DNA from: Phycisphaerae bacterium
GTDB taxonomy: Bacteria; Planctomycetota; Phycisphaerae; Phycisphaerales; UBA1924
Assembly: GCA_030429705.1 (NCBI GenBank)
Contig: JAUIES010000001.1
Span: 868,001-932,000 of the forward strand
DNA: 64,000 nucleotides
Direction of reading: 5' to 3'
Both the position numbers and the translations under genes were made by a program. The notes below the pieces were generated by a model. The model did not search any database. It saw only the letters and a list, made by a program, of their open reading frames with translations, and had not been told where the DNA came from. Positions 25,335-34,459 of this stretch are shown here, piece after piece. Positions within the stretch are counted from its first letter, which is position 1. Each line of letters opens with the position of its first letter.

Positions 25335-27029
25335 ATGCCACGGACCCTGTGGGCGTACATCTTGTCAGCGGTATGGAAACTGGTGCTGCTCAGTACAGCG
25401 ATTCTGGTCGCGGTGATTGCGTTCGCAGCGACCGTCAAGCCGCTTGCAGATGGCAAACTGACGCCGGTCGAAGCGGTGTCGTTCATGTATTTCGCCATTC
25501 CGCCGATGCTGGCGTTTGCCCTGCCGTTTGCGGCGGGGTTTGGGACGACCTTGGCGTATCACCGGCTGGCGACCGACAACGAGGTGCTGGCAGCCAAGGC
25601 GGGCGGGATCTCGCAACGGCGGCAGCTCGTGCCGGCGCTCATCACGGGCGTTGTCTTGGCGTTGGTCCTGGCGGGGCTCAATGAACAGGTGATCCCCCGG
25701 TTCCTGCGGTCGATGGAGTCGATGATCACGCGGAACCTCATGCAGATGATGGTGCGGACGATCGAACGCGGCGAGTCGGCAGAGTTCGCCGGGCTCGAGA
25801 TCTACGCCGCCCGTATCGGCCAGGTGGACCCGGAGCCGGGCTCGCAGGTGACCGCGCTCTATGTGCTTGGCGATGTGACCGCGGTGGCGCTGGCGGAAGA
25901 CGGCAGGATCGAGACCGATGTATCCGCCCGGCGCGCGCAACTCTGGATGATGCCCGCAGCGGCTGCGGGTGTCGAAGACACCGATGACGATGTGGCTGTG
26001 CTGCGTTTTGAAGATCTGGTGTATTCGGATGAGGGGAGTTTTCAGAGGTGGGAAGAATCGACGACGCCGCCGGTGCGGGTGCCCAGCCCTTTTGCTGATG
26101 ATCCGAAGTATCTGACCTTTGGTGAACTGCGCTCACTGAGCAAGCAACCCGAGAAGATGAACTGGATCGACGAACAGCGACTGGAGGTCGCGCGTCGCAT
26201 TGCTGCCCGCGAGACAATCGCCGTCTTGACCAGCACGCTGCGATCGCAGGGCGAGGCTCGTTTCCGCGATCGGCAGGGGCGTGATGTGGTCATTCGCGCG
26301 GGCGGGTTCAAACGAGGCACCTGGGAGTTGCAGCCGATTGAAGGAACCGATCGCATTGAGATCGACATGTATCTGCGTGATGGACAATCGGGCGGTGGCG
26401 TCGATCGGCTTGCGGCTTCCGGCGGTACATTGCGCGTCGAAAGCACTCAGAAAGACCCAACCCGACCGATCGACGAATCGAGCCTGAGTTTTCATCTGAG
26501 TTTGCAGGGTGTCGTGCTGCTCGGGGCAGCCGAACTCGATCTGGAATCGGATACCGGCCAGACCGAGCAGGCCGAGCGCGACCTGCACGGATTGCAACCC
26601 TTGAACGACGCGCTCAAGCCGCTTCGCAGGCTTTCGTCCACACAGATCATCGCTGAAGCCAGAGAGGCGACGACCCGATTCGAAACCGGGACCGAGTCAA
26701 TCGAACGCGGAGCGAACGCGCTTGAAGACATGATTGTGCATCTCAACCGCGAGATTATCAGCAAACAACACGAGCGCATGGCGATGGCTGTATCGTGCCT
26801 GGTCATGGTGCTCACGGGCGCAGTGACGGCGCTTCGGCTGCGCGATCGTCTGCCATTGGTGGTGTATCTTTGGAGTTTCTTCCCGGCGTTGATCACCGTC
26901 ATCACGATCAACACCGGTCAACAGGTAACCCATGGCACCGGCATGGTCGGACTTGTGTTGCTGTGGAGCGGTGTTGTCGGGTTGTCGCTGTATACGCTTG
27001 TCGCCTATCGACAGGTCGCTCGGCACTAA
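25335..27029 (+). CDS. LptF/LptG family permease
   Basis: This 564-residue protein has the LptF/G layout: N-terminal membrane helices (starting PRTLWAYILSAVWKL, then LTPVEAVSFMYFAIPPMLAFALPFAA and a further helix), a long periplasmic beta-jellyroll region, and three C-terminal helices. LptF and LptG are the membrane parts of the LptB2FG transporter that extracts lipopolysaccharide from the inner membrane. Only one such gene is here, and the periplasmic domain carries acidic and Ser/Thr-rich insertions. The start at 25335 is used; an ATG 24 nt earlier is an alternative. It is followed 12 nt later by an ArnT-like gene and then a PAP2 phosphatase, which supports a role in envelope glycolipid export or modification. 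Confidence 0.8.
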   Translation: MPRTLWAYILSAVWKLVLLSTAILVAVIAFAATVKPLADGKLTPVEAVSFMYFAIPPMLAFALPFAAGFGTTLAYHRLATDNEVLAAKAGGISQRRQLVPALITGVVLALVLAGLNEQVIPRFLRSMESMITRNLMQMMVRTIERGESAEFAGLEIYAARIGQVDPEPGSQVTALYVLGDVTAVALAEDGRIETDVSARRAQLWMMPAAAAGVEDTDDDVAVLRFEDLVYSDEGSFQRWEESTTPPVRVPSPFADDPKYLTFGELRSLSKQPEKMNWIDEQRLEVARRIAARETIAVLTSTLRSQGEARFRDRQGRDVVIRAGGFKRGTWELQPIEGTDRIEIDMYLRDGQSGGGVDRLAASGGTLRVESTQKDPTRPIDESSLSFHLSLQGVVLLGAAELDLESDTGQTEQAERDLHGLQPLNDALKPLRRLSSTQIIAEAREATTRFETGTESIERGANALEDMIVHLNREIISKQHERMAMAVSCLVMVLTGAVTALRLRDRLPLVVYLWSFFPALITVITINTGQQVTHGTGMVGLVLLWSGVVGLSLYTLVAYRQVARH

Positions 27030-27041
27030 TGAGGAGTCCGC

Positions 27042-28607
27042 GTGGGTCAACCGGACGAGAAGAAAGATTGGGCACCGTGGGCGCGACGCACAGCACCAAT
27101 CATCTGGTTTGTGCTGGCAATTTCTGCGGCGCGCCTCGTCTACCTCATGTGGCTCAGTCCGTACACACTGGCAGAAGATGAAGCCCACTACTGGGAATGG
27201 TCGCGGCACTTGAGTTGGTCGTATTACTCCAAAGGGCCGGGCGTGGCGTGGGTCATCGCGGCCGCAACCGGGCTGTTCGGCAACATCGAATGGGCGGTCA
27301 AACTTCCAGCCATTCTGTCGGCTGGGGTTGGTTCTCTTGCTTCTGCGGTGACTGCGCGCACCGTGTTCGAAGACAAGCGAACGGGGTTCATCGCTGCTGT
27401 CTTGTATCAATGCGTGCCGCCGTTTTCGGTGCTTGGCATTCTCATGACCATTGATGGCCCGTTTCTTGCGTCGTGGGCGGTCGCGTGCATGGCGGCTGTC
27501 AGAACCTGGAAAACTCAAAACCCACGATGGCTTATCCTGACCGGTTTGGCGCTTGCTGCCGGCTTCTTGTTCAAATACACGATTGTGCTGCTCATTCCTG
27601 GTCTCGTGGTGACGGCTGTCCTTGGTCGACGCGCGGTTCGCATGCCCGTATGGGCGTGGCTTGCCGCGGTCGGCGCATTCCTGCTCGGGCTGGTGCCGGT
27701 CGCCATCTGGAACGCCGGGCATGACTGGGTGACGGTGCGGCACTTGCTCGGCCACCTCGGTCTCGCTGGGGGGGATCTCCCTGCGACACAAGGAACCGAC
27801 GGCTGGCACTATTCGCCAATGTGGACACTGACCTATCTCAGCATGCTGCTCCTCGGCGGGCCGGTCAGCGTCATGGGTTTGTGCAGTGCCGCCAAGTCGT
27901 ACCGCGTCAACGCCGGTGCTCGTATTCTTGTTGCGGCATCGGTACCGGTGCTGCTTTTTTACTTGGCGGTCACATTGTTCACCGAAGCAGAAGGCAACTG
28001 GGCGCTTGGTGGGTTTGTCGCATTAGTGCCACTGGCAGCGGGTGTCGTCCCGTCAGCCGTCGAACGCGGGCGATGTCTGTTCCGCATGATGTGGAGGCTG
28101 TCGATTGTCGCTGGAACTCTGTCTCTACTCGCTTTTCCGGCGCTACCGGTGCTTGCCACGAGTCGATACTTCGGGCACTTGATCCCGGTGCACCGACTCA
28201 GCGGGATGCGTGAACTCGCGACTGCTGCACAGGCGCGACTTGACCAACTGCGAGATGAACATGGGATCGAACCCATCTTGATGGCTGACCACTACGGCCG
28301 AGCAAGCCAACTTGCGTTCTATATGGATGGACACCCGGTTGTCTACTCAACCGCTTCGCTTTCGCCCTGGGGTCGCAAGTCGCAGTACGATCTGTGGCAA
28401 GAGACCGACCTGCGCGACGAAACAACACTCGACCAATTGGCCGGTCGTCCTGGTTTGTTGTTTGGCGGCAACCATGATTGGTGGATCGCGATGTTTGACG
28501 GTGTCGAACAGATTGACTCATTGCCTGGCGAGCCGAAGAAACGCTATCAGACATTTCTCGGCACCGGCTTTTACGCACCCACAATCGAGCAGCCGAAATC
28601 ACCATGA
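27042..28607 (+). CDS. ArnT-like membrane glycosyltransferase (GT-C fold)
   Basis: This 521-residue polytopic protein carries the GT-C signature near the N-terminus, LAEDEAHYWEWSRHL followed by YSKGPGVAW. That is the catalytic acidic loop of the ArnT / PMT_2 glycosyltransferase group. These enzymes move a sugar from an undecaprenyl-phosphate carrier to lipid A or protein on the outer face of the inner membrane. About ten membrane helices follow, with a C-terminal soluble part. The start is GTG at 27042, 12 nt after the LptF/G-like gene, with GAGGAGT upstream. The stop overlaps the PAP2 start by 4 nt. The sugar and acceptor are unknown. Confidence 0.8.
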   Translation: MGQPDEKKDWAPWARRTAPIIWFVLAISAARLVYLMWLSPYTLAEDEAHYWEWSRHLSWSYYSKGPGVAWVIAAATGLFGNIEWAVKLPAILSAGVGSLASAVTARTVFEDKRTGFIAAVLYQCVPPFSVLGILMTIDGPFLASWAVACMAAVRTWKTQNPRWLILTGLALAAGFLFKYTIVLLIPGLVVTAVLGRRAVRMPVWAWLAAVGAFLLGLVPVAIWNAGHDWVTVRHLLGHLGLAGGDLPATQGTDGWHYSPMWTLTYLSMLLLGGPVSVMGLCSAAKSYRVNAGARILVAASVPVLLFYLAVTLFTEAEGNWALGGFVALVPLAAGVVPSAVERGRCLFRMMWRLSIVAGTLSLLAFPALPVLATSRYFGHLIPVHRLSGMRELATAAQARLDQLRDEHGIEPILMADHYGRASQLAFYMDGHPVVYSTASLSPWGRKSQYDLWQETDLRDETTLDQLAGRPGLLFGGNHDWWIAMFDGVEQIDSLPGEPKKRYQTFLGTGFYAPTIEQPKSP

Positions 28608-29353
28608 TGTATCAATCACCATATGAACGACAACTGGCGCGAAAGCGGTTTCTCACACGCATCGCTGTACTGTTGGGAGTCGTTGTGGTTTCACTGTGGC
28701 TCGATGGCCCGGTGTACCGGTTCCTCGCCACCACCTATGAGCCGCCGATTGCGATGAACGATGGAGAATCGACGGCGACATTCGAGTTGCGTGTTCATGA
28801 GTCGCGCTCGGCAGCGCACGAGCGGAAAGTTTCGATGGCATCGAAAGACTGGGTGCAGATGCTTCGCGCTGCGGGATATGTGCCGACATGGTTGTTTATT
28901 GGCGGCTGTGTGTGGTTGATTGACCAGCGCCGCCAACGCGTTCCCTCAGCGGGTCTCACGATTATTCTCGGCGCGGTCTTCACCGGGCTTGCGGCTGAGT
29001 TACTCAAACTTGTCTTCGGTCGGCATCGGCCTCTCTCGGATGGTTCGCTCGACTGGAATCCGTTCTTGGGAGCGATTTATCAACCCGATCCTTACGGGCA
29101 TGCGCTTGGTTTGCCGTCCAGTCACGCTGCAGTGGCCTTCGGAGCCGCGTTCGTGATATTTCGGTTGTACCCGAGCGCGGGCTGGGTGGCGATGGCAGCA
29201 GCGATCGGGTGCGGTCTGACTCGTTTACTCGCTGGCGCACATGTCTTGAGTGATGTTGTTGTGGCAGCGATCCTCGCAGGAGCGATCAGTTCTGTACTCG
29301 TTCGTGTTCGCCCTGCACATGATCGCGTGACGGATGTTTGCAGATTTGATTGA
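28604..29353 (+). CDS. PAP2 family lipid phosphatase
   Basis: This 249-residue membrane protein has all three PAP2 motifs: K135-x6-RP (KLVFGRHRP), PSSH at 171-174 (as LPSSHAA), and R207-x5-H213-x3-D217 (RLLAGAHVLSD). PAP2 enzymes remove phosphate from lipid phosphates such as undecaprenyl pyrophosphate, phosphatidylglycerol phosphate or lipid A. It overlaps the ArnT-like gene by 4 nt. In this context it could regenerate the carrier lipid or dephosphorylate lipid A. A periplasmic loop of about 45 residues (45-90) separates the first two helices. The next gene, folC, has its own promoter. Confidence 0.88.
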   Translation: MMYQSPYERQLARKRFLTRIAVLLGVVVVSLWLDGPVYRFLATTYEPPIAMNDGESTATFELRVHESRSAAHERKVSMASKDWVQMLRAAGYVPTWLFIGGCVWLIDQRRQRVPSAGLTIILGAVFTGLAAELLKLVFGRHRPLSDGSLDWNPFLGAIYQPDPYGHALGLPSSHAAVAFGAAFVIFRLYPSAGWVAMAAAIGCGLTRLLAGAHVLSDVVVAAILAGAISSVLVRVRPAHDRVTDVCRFD

Positions 29354-29410
29354 GTCGGCGCTCGGCGGGACGATGGCGTGCCGTTCTTGATTCAGTTTTT
29401 CATTTCCGAT

Positions 29411-29438
29411 TTGGACTTGGTGCCAAAGTGAGTACAAT
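29411..29438 (+). promoter_or_regulatory. Predicted promoter of folC (leaderless)
   Basis: TTGGAC (29411-29416) and TACAAT (29433-29438) are separated by 16 nt. The -10 box ends 8 nt before the folC ATG at 29447, so transcription would start at or next to the ATG. No Shine-Dalgarno sequence is present, consistent with a leaderless mRNA. Confidence 0.5.
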
Positions 29439-29446
29439 CTCGGCCT

Positions 29447-30892
29447 ATGACGACGGTTTCTCCGACACGCAACTCGCTCGCCGTTGAATCGAAACCCAAG
29501 AAGCGCCTCCCCAAAAAACTGCGCACGATGGAGCACGCAGATGCGTATCTGTTGGATCGCACCAATCTCGAGCGTGTCAAACCTCGTCAAATTGCAAAGG
29601 ACGCATTCAAACTCGATCGAATGCACGCACTGCTCGAGGCGCTCGATCATCCACATCGCGGATTCCAAGCCGTCCACATCGCTGGGAGCAAGGGCAAGGG
29701 CAGCGTTTGCGAGATGCTTGCATCCGCGCTGGGCTCGTGTGGATACGCCGTTGGGGTGTACTCGAGCCCACACCTGGTTCGTGTCAACGAACGCATTCGT
29801 GTCGGTTCTCGTGAAATCTCGGAGACTGATTTTGTCGCGATGGCCAACCAGTGCCGTGAAGCGGCGACCTGTGTCGAGAAGGTGCACGGAAAGGCTTCGT
29901 ACTTCGAAATCATGACCGCGATGGCGTTTTGCTACTTCGTTCATCAAGCGGTCGATGTTGCGGTGATCGAAGTTGGATTGGGCGGCCGACTCGACTGCAC
30001 CAATGTCATTACGCCGGAGGTGTGCGGCCTCGCATCGATTCAACTCGAACATACCGACCTGCTCGGCACCACACTTGCCGAGATCGCTGCTGAAAAGGCT
30101 GGCATCATGAAACCTGGTGTACCCTTTGTCACGATTCAACAGGACGAATCGGTGATGGAAGTGCTCAAGGAAAAGGCTGATGCAATCGGTGCACCGCTGC
30201 TCGTCCTTGGCGAAGACACGGAGTACTCATGTCGATTCGAGTCTGAACCTGACCTCGGTCCTCACGCTCGCATCTGTGTCACCAGCCCGCGCATCAGTTA
30301 CGAACACATCGCAGTTCCACTCAAGGGTGAACACCAGGCTGCGAATTGCGGATTGGCGCTTGCGATCCTGGATCAGCTCGCCGACCGAGGCTTTGTCGCG
30401 CCCGAGCACGAGGTCGCCGTCGGCCTGTCGAACACATCACGATCTGGTCGGCTTGAACTCGCGTGCGCGTCGCCGCGCATCTTGCTCGATACCGCTCACA
30501 CGCCTGACAGCATCGCGTGCCTTGTCAAGGCTGTTGGTGCGCATCTTCGATTCGATTCGGTCGTCACCATTTTTGGATGTGCATCAGACAAGGATGTTGA
30601 CCGCATGCTCGTTGAAATCGCGCGCGGTGCTGACAAGGTCATCTTTACCCGCGTTACTGATAACCCACGAGCAATGGACCCGGCGGAACTCGCTCGACGA
30701 TTCCGCGAGCACACGGGCACCATGTGTCAGGTTGAGCCCGACCTGAAAACCGCAATCAACACTGCGTCCCGGGCGGTCGGGCACGAAGACCTGATCCTCG
30801 TCACAGGATCGGCGTATCTGGTGGGTGAAGCAAAACGACTGTTTGAAGCCAAGGCTGCCCGCGAGCAACAAAATCGCACCGGCTCTTCTTGA
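29447..30892 (+). CDS. folC: Folylpolyglutamate / dihydrofolate synthase
   Basis: This 481-residue Mur-ligase-type enzyme adds glutamate to folates (and, in bifunctional members, to dihydropteroate). The P-loop GSKGKGS is at 80-86, followed by GYAVGVYSSPHLVRVNERI, VDVAVIEVGLGGRLDCTNV and EHTDLLGTTLAEIAAEKAGI, all standard FolC motifs. The C-terminal domain includes LLDTAHTPDS. Compared with E. coli FolC it has an N-terminal Lys/Arg-rich extension of about 30 residues. The dihydrofolate-synthase activity cannot be judged from motifs alone. Confidence 0.9.
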   Translation: MTTVSPTRNSLAVESKPKKRLPKKLRTMEHADAYLLDRTNLERVKPRQIAKDAFKLDRMHALLEALDHPHRGFQAVHIAGSKGKGSVCEMLASALGSCGYAVGVYSSPHLVRVNERIRVGSREISETDFVAMANQCREAATCVEKVHGKASYFEIMTAMAFCYFVHQAVDVAVIEVGLGGRLDCTNVITPEVCGLASIQLEHTDLLGTTLAEIAAEKAGIMKPGVPFVTIQQDESVMEVLKEKADAIGAPLLVLGEDTEYSCRFESEPDLGPHARICVTSPRISYEHIAVPLKGEHQAANCGLALAILDQLADRGFVAPEHEVAVGLSNTSRSGRLELACASPRILLDTAHTPDSIACLVKAVGAHLRFDSVVTIFGCASDKDVDRMLVEIARGADKVIFTRVTDNPRAMDPAELARRFREHTGTMCQVEPDLKTAINTASRAVGHEDLILVTGSAYLVGEAKRLFEAKAAREQQNRTGSS

Positions 30893-30909
30893 TTGCCCAG
30901 CGCCGCCTG

Positions 30910-31530
30910 TCAGCCATTGGTCAGGCGCAGGAGTGCTTCGACACGAAAGCGCCGGCGTTCAAAGAATTCGCGCCATTGCGGATCCTTTTCGACCATCAGG
31001 GCTTGTTTGATGCGCTCGATTGAAAGCAGTGAGCCCTGCCCCAGCATTTCTTCAGCGTAGGCGTGCCCGCGCAATGCTTCGAGGTATCCAGCGTCGCGGC
31101 TGAGTGCTTCTTCGTAGTGCGCGAGAGCATCCTTGGCCCAACCCATTTCCTGATAGGCCAAACCGATGTTCGAGACTGGTCGCGGGTCGCGAGGCGACAG
31201 ATCGGAGGCGACTTTGAATGCTGCGACCGAATCAAGGTATTCGCCGCTTTCCATCAACACCACGCCAAGGTTGTTCCAGGCGACATACATATCCCGGTCG
31301 AGCACGATTGCCTGACGATAGAGGTCGATCGCCTTGTCGGTGTCACCCTTGGCTACGGCTTGGTCAGCCTGCTGGACTTTCAGTCTCGCTTCTGCGGAAC
31401 GCGCCGAACTCGACATCACAGGGAGGTCGGTTCGTGTTTGCGATCCGCCACACCCTGTGATCGCTACAGAACCAACGAGACCAAAACACAGCGACACGCA
31501 GTAAACCGTGGCGCGATTTCGCGTTTTCAT
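30910..31530 (-). CDS. TPR lipoprotein, last gene of the gsp-like operon
   Basis: This 206-residue protein has a lipoprotein signal (lipobox ITGC, Cys27) and then about three tetratricopeptide repeats (WNNLGVVLMESGEYLDSV and VSNIGLAYQEMGWAKDAL are clear). An outer-membrane or periplasmic adaptor role is likely. PilF/PilW-type TPR lipoproteins act as pilotins for secretins in type IV pilus and secretion systems. Its place at the end of the pseudopilin operon, with a 4-nt overlap with the GspM-like gene, fits that role, but this is inference. GGGAGGGG precedes the ATG at 31530. Confidence 0.8.
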   Translation of the reverse strand: MKTRNRATVYCVSLCFGLVGSVAITGCGGSQTRTDLPVMSSSARSAEARLKVQQADQAVAKGDTDKAIDLYRQAIVLDRDMYVAWNNLGVVLMESGEYLDSVAAFKVASDLSPRDPRPVSNIGLAYQEMGWAKDALAHYEEALSRDAGYLEALRGHAYAEEMLGQGSLLSIERIKQALMVEKDPQWREFFERRRFRVEALLRLTNG

Positions 31531-32099
31531 GATTGCCCCTCCCGTTCCCAACGGGCAAAAGTAACATCCAGACTCCATCCTCGATCACCGGCCGGCTTGA
31601 GCGCCAGGCTGTGCACAAAGAGCCCGGGTATGCGTTCTTGTGTCAGTCTCACCCAATCAAGAAGATTGGGCAAAGACTGATCGACCACATTTGAATAGAC
31701 CTGTCGAACGCGAACGAGCCCTTCAGCCCGATCGCGCCGCGTCGTCGGAACCGCCGGCTTGTCGAGCCCGGCCTCGGCTGCGTAAGTCTCGGCGCGGCTC
31801 AGGAAATCATTGATCGGGCCTAGGCCGCCGCTCGAATCGTCCGCAGCGTCCGATTGCTCGAGTTCCTTCAACTCGACAACCATCTTGACGAGGTTGTTCA
31901 CACGAGATTCCTGGCCGGCGAGATTGACCCGGCCCGACTCAAGCGTGAAGATCGCATACACCAGGACGATGGACGCGATGACGAACAGCACAAATGGGAT
32001 GAAAATGAGATTCCGAGGGCGGTTGCTGCGCTCGGATGCGGCAGCCACCATCGCGAGGTCATAGCGTTCATCATCAGTGAGTCGGCGTGTTTCCGGCAT
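31527..32099 (-). CDS. gspM: GspM-like inner-membrane protein
   Basis: This 190-residue bitopic protein has a short cytoplasmic N-terminus, one helix (LIFIPFVLFVIASIVLVYAIF, about residues 31-51), and a periplasmic domain that begins with a coiled coil (VNNLVKMVVELKELEQ). Size, topology and position right after the GspL-like gene match GspM/PilO, which supports the GspL platform. Sequence identity with classic GspM is too low to see by eye. It overlaps both neighbours by 1-4 nt. Confidence 0.6.
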   Translation of the reverse strand: MPETRRLTDDERYDLAMVAAASERSNRPRNLIFIPFVLFVIASIVLVYAIFTLESGRVNLAGQESRVNNLVKMVVELKELEQSDAADDSSGGLGPINDFLSRAETYAAEAGLDKPAVPTTRRDRAEGLVRVRQVYSNVVDQSLPNLLDWVRLTQERIPGLFVHSLALKPAGDRGWSLDVTFARWEREGQS

Positions 32100-33646
32100 C
32101 AGTTTTCACCCTCTGCGGTCGGCCAGGTGCCGGTAAACGAACACTCGAGTGCATTGTTCCCTCGCGGTGCCACCGTTGAACGCCATTCGACCGTTGATCC
32201 AGCGATCTGTCTGATCGATTGATTGAGTTCTTCGTACATGCCGGTCTCATCAACTTCTATCTTCAGTGTGATCGACAACGGGCTGATCGTCAGTTCGCGC
32301 AATCTGAAATCGTCACTTGCGAGAACGAACGACAGGGCTTCGAGTTCTTCGAGGACCGGTCTCGGGTCGTCGATCCCGCGCAGGTCTACCTGTTGTGATT
32401 TGAGTGCATCGATTCGTAGCTGCAGGTCCATCATCGCGCCCGGGCCGACACTCAAACCGTTATCAGTCGCAATATCGACGAATGTGCTTTGAAGATCACT
32501 GACCTGGGACTTGACATCGCTCCCGATCGCAAGAAACCGCCAGGCGACCGTCCCGACCGCAACTGCTGCGAGGAGCAGTGCAACCGCACCCCACCTGTAC
32601 ATCGCTCGGTGTGCACGACCTGGTCGCTCGGTCAGTTCGCTCAGACCCGTTTGTCCGTTGGAAAGGTCTCGACCTGCGAGGCGAGCCAGCGTCGCACCGA
32701 TGGGGTCTTCCTCGCGAACCATATCGATTGGTGCGTCGGGACGAATGCGTGATAGTTCTCGGCCGATGGCAGCAGCGTCGAGCGCGCCATCTACCGCAGC
32801 CGGATCGCCCACCAGGACAACACGCGTGGGTGAGACGCCGAGTTGCACCGACCACGACAACCAGTCTGAGCCAAGGCGGGCGAGGTCGGAAGTCACAACG
32901 AATGGCTGACGCGTGCGTCCGCGTTCGATGCGGTCCGGTTCTGCTTCGGTCGTTTGTGCTGTTTGCAGCCTTTGACTGCCCCCGGCGAGTGTGGTGCCCC
33001 CGCGCGACCATGACCAGACGAGCCGTCCCGCAGGATCGAGCGCGACGATGGCGGTCACCGGGGTTGTTTCTGCAGCAACCCGCTCTGCTTTCGACCCACC
33101 AAGTGTCGAACGAGCGGATGGATCCCAGGCTTCGGCGAGTGCGTGCCAGAGCGCGTCGACCTCCCCCACCCGAATCCCCAGCCGATCGAGTTCATCGAGC
33201 AGCAACCGGGCCGGGACAACGGGCATAGCCATGACCGGCAAACGGGCAGCAGCATGATCGCTCTTGCCCGGCTTTGCCGATTCGTCGCCGATCAACTGCA
33301 GCGCCGTTTCGCCCGGCAACTCCGGGAAGCGCGAGGTCGTTTGCGATTCATCCTGATCGAACGGTTGCTCGACGAGCGCCCGGATCACCTCTGGGCTTGT
33401 ATCGCTGGCGCTTACCCACGAACACACGCCGCCGTCGGTATCGACGACCAATCGCGAGACCGCTTTGCCGTTTCGACTCAGTCGCTCTGCAAGCCATTCG
33501 GCTGCTGCTTTCGCGTCTGACGGCGCTGACTCGGGCTCAGCAGCCGGACTCTGCCAGCTTGCTTCGTCATCAAGACTGACGACGCGCAGCCCCAACAACC
33601 GGGCGCCGCGGTCAGATCGAACGAGATAGCAAACAGGAGTACTCAA
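32099..33646 (-). CDS. gspL: GspL / PilM-PilN-like assembly platform protein
   Basis: This 515-residue protein has a large cytoplasmic N-terminal region with the pattern of the actin-like GspL/PilM fold (MAMPVVPARLLLDELDRLGI, ATIVALDPAGRL-type segment). A single helix follows (YRWGAVALLLAAVAVGTVA, about residues 350-368), and a periplasmic domain begins with a coiled coil (VKSQVSDLQSTFVDIA). In type II secretion, GspL recruits the ATPase GspE to the membrane and pairs with GspM. The start is TTG at 33646, the only good start in frame. It lies between the GspC-like and GspM-like genes, with a 1-nt overlap with the latter. Confidence 0.7.
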   Translation of the reverse strand: MSTPVCYLVRSDRGARLLGLRVVSLDDEASWQSPAAEPESAPSDAKAAAEWLAERLSRNGKAVSRLVVDTDGGVCSWVSASDTSPEVIRALVEQPFDQDESQTTSRFPELPGETALQLIGDESAKPGKSDHAAARLPVMAMPVVPARLLLDELDRLGIRVGEVDALWHALAEAWDPSARSTLGGSKAERVAAETTPVTAIVALDPAGRLVWSWSRGGTTLAGGSQRLQTAQTTEAEPDRIERGRTRQPFVVTSDLARLGSDWLSWSVQLGVSPTRVVLVGDPAAVDGALDAAAIGRELSRIRPDAPIDMVREEDPIGATLARLAGRDLSNGQTGLSELTERPGRAHRAMYRWGAVALLLAAVAVGTVAWRFLAIGSDVKSQVSDLQSTFVDIATDNGLSVGPGAMMDLQLRIDALKSQQVDLRGIDDPRPVLEELEALSFVLASDDFRLRELTISPLSITLKIEVDETGMYEELNQSIRQIAGSTVEWRSTVAPRGNNALECSFTGTWPTAEGEN

Positions 33647-33673
33647 GTCGTGTCTTTCTATTTCAGTGATGAA

Positions 33674-34459
33674 TCAGTTTTCGCGGTCCGGGCGGCGCGT
33701 GCTTTGAGGATCGGGCTGTTGCGAAGACTGTTCGTTCTGACGATCAAGAATACGCTGACGACGCTCCATCGCTTCGCGGCGACGGCGGTCGAGATCACTT
33801 TCCTCACTCGGAACGGCTGCCGGGTTCGCACCCTCCGATTGCACCGGGGGCGGCGACACACCAGTGCTGGCGACTTGTGTCACAGCTCCTGCGACCTTGG
33901 GTGCCTTTGAAACGCGGCGCTGTTCGCCGTCACGCTCGTAGACCACTTCTGAACTCGAAACACCCTTGACAGTGATCGACACCGGGTCTTTGCCTTCAGG
34001 TGTGAAACTGACGGATTGACCGACCGGGACGATGCGCTGGCGGCCATCGAACGAGATCAGCGCCAGTTGGCGATTTGGTTCTGCAATGTGACCCAGATAC
34101 TTCAACTCAATGTCATCATCACTGGGTACTTCGACCACGGTCGTTTGATTACCAGTATCAAGTTCTGGCTTGTTTTTTTCTACTTTGTGCACCATTTCGA
34201 GGCGCTCGGCGACCGCTGCGAAATCAACTTCGCGTTTGGGCTCGTCGCCCTCGACAACTTGAGCGCTTTCAACGCGAGCGCGTTCGGCTGCCCGTTCTTC
34301 CATGAGGTCACTCACCGTCCGCACTTCAGTTTCGGGGACGGTGACACCGGGTACACCCACAATGAATGCGGTCACCGCAACACCCGCGAGGATCAATGCA
34401 CCGATTTGGCCGAGAAGCGTGTTGCGCTTGGCTTGTGCGCGTGTTCCTGCTTGACTCAT
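33674..34459 (-). CDS. GspC / PilP-like periplasmic clamp protein
   Basis: This 261-residue bitopic protein has one N-terminal helix (GALILAGVAVTAFIVGVPGV, about residues 19-38), then a charged linker. It has a homology-region-like beta domain (LKYLGHIAEPNRQLALISFDGRQRIVPVGQSV) of the type found in GspC HR and PilP. It ends with an Arg/Gln/Glu-rich disordered tail. In type II secretion GspC links the inner-membrane platform to the secretin; PilP does the same in type IV pili. Position between gspK and gspL is unusual for gspC, which is normally first. It overlaps the gspK end by 4 nt. Confidence 0.6.
   Translation of the reverse strand: MSQAGTRAQAKRNTLLGQIGALILAGVAVTAFIVGVPGVTVPETEVRTVSDLMEERAAERARVESAQVVEGDEPKREVDFAAVAERLEMVHKVEKNKPELDTGNQTTVVEVPSDDDIELKYLGHIAEPNRQLALISFDGRQRIVPVGQSVSFTPEGKDPVSITVKGVSSSEVVYERDGEQRRVSKAPKVAGAVTQVASTGVSPPPVQSEGANPAAVPSEESDLDRRRREAMERRQRILDRQNEQSSQQPDPQSTRRPDREN

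Noticed and set aside
26697-27809. 370-residue minus-strand open frame
   Set aside because: Antisense to the LptF/G-like and ArnT-like genes, whose domains are clear on the plus strand.
29225-30139. 304-residue minus-strand open frame
   Set aside because: Antisense to PAP2 and folC; composition of a shadow frame.
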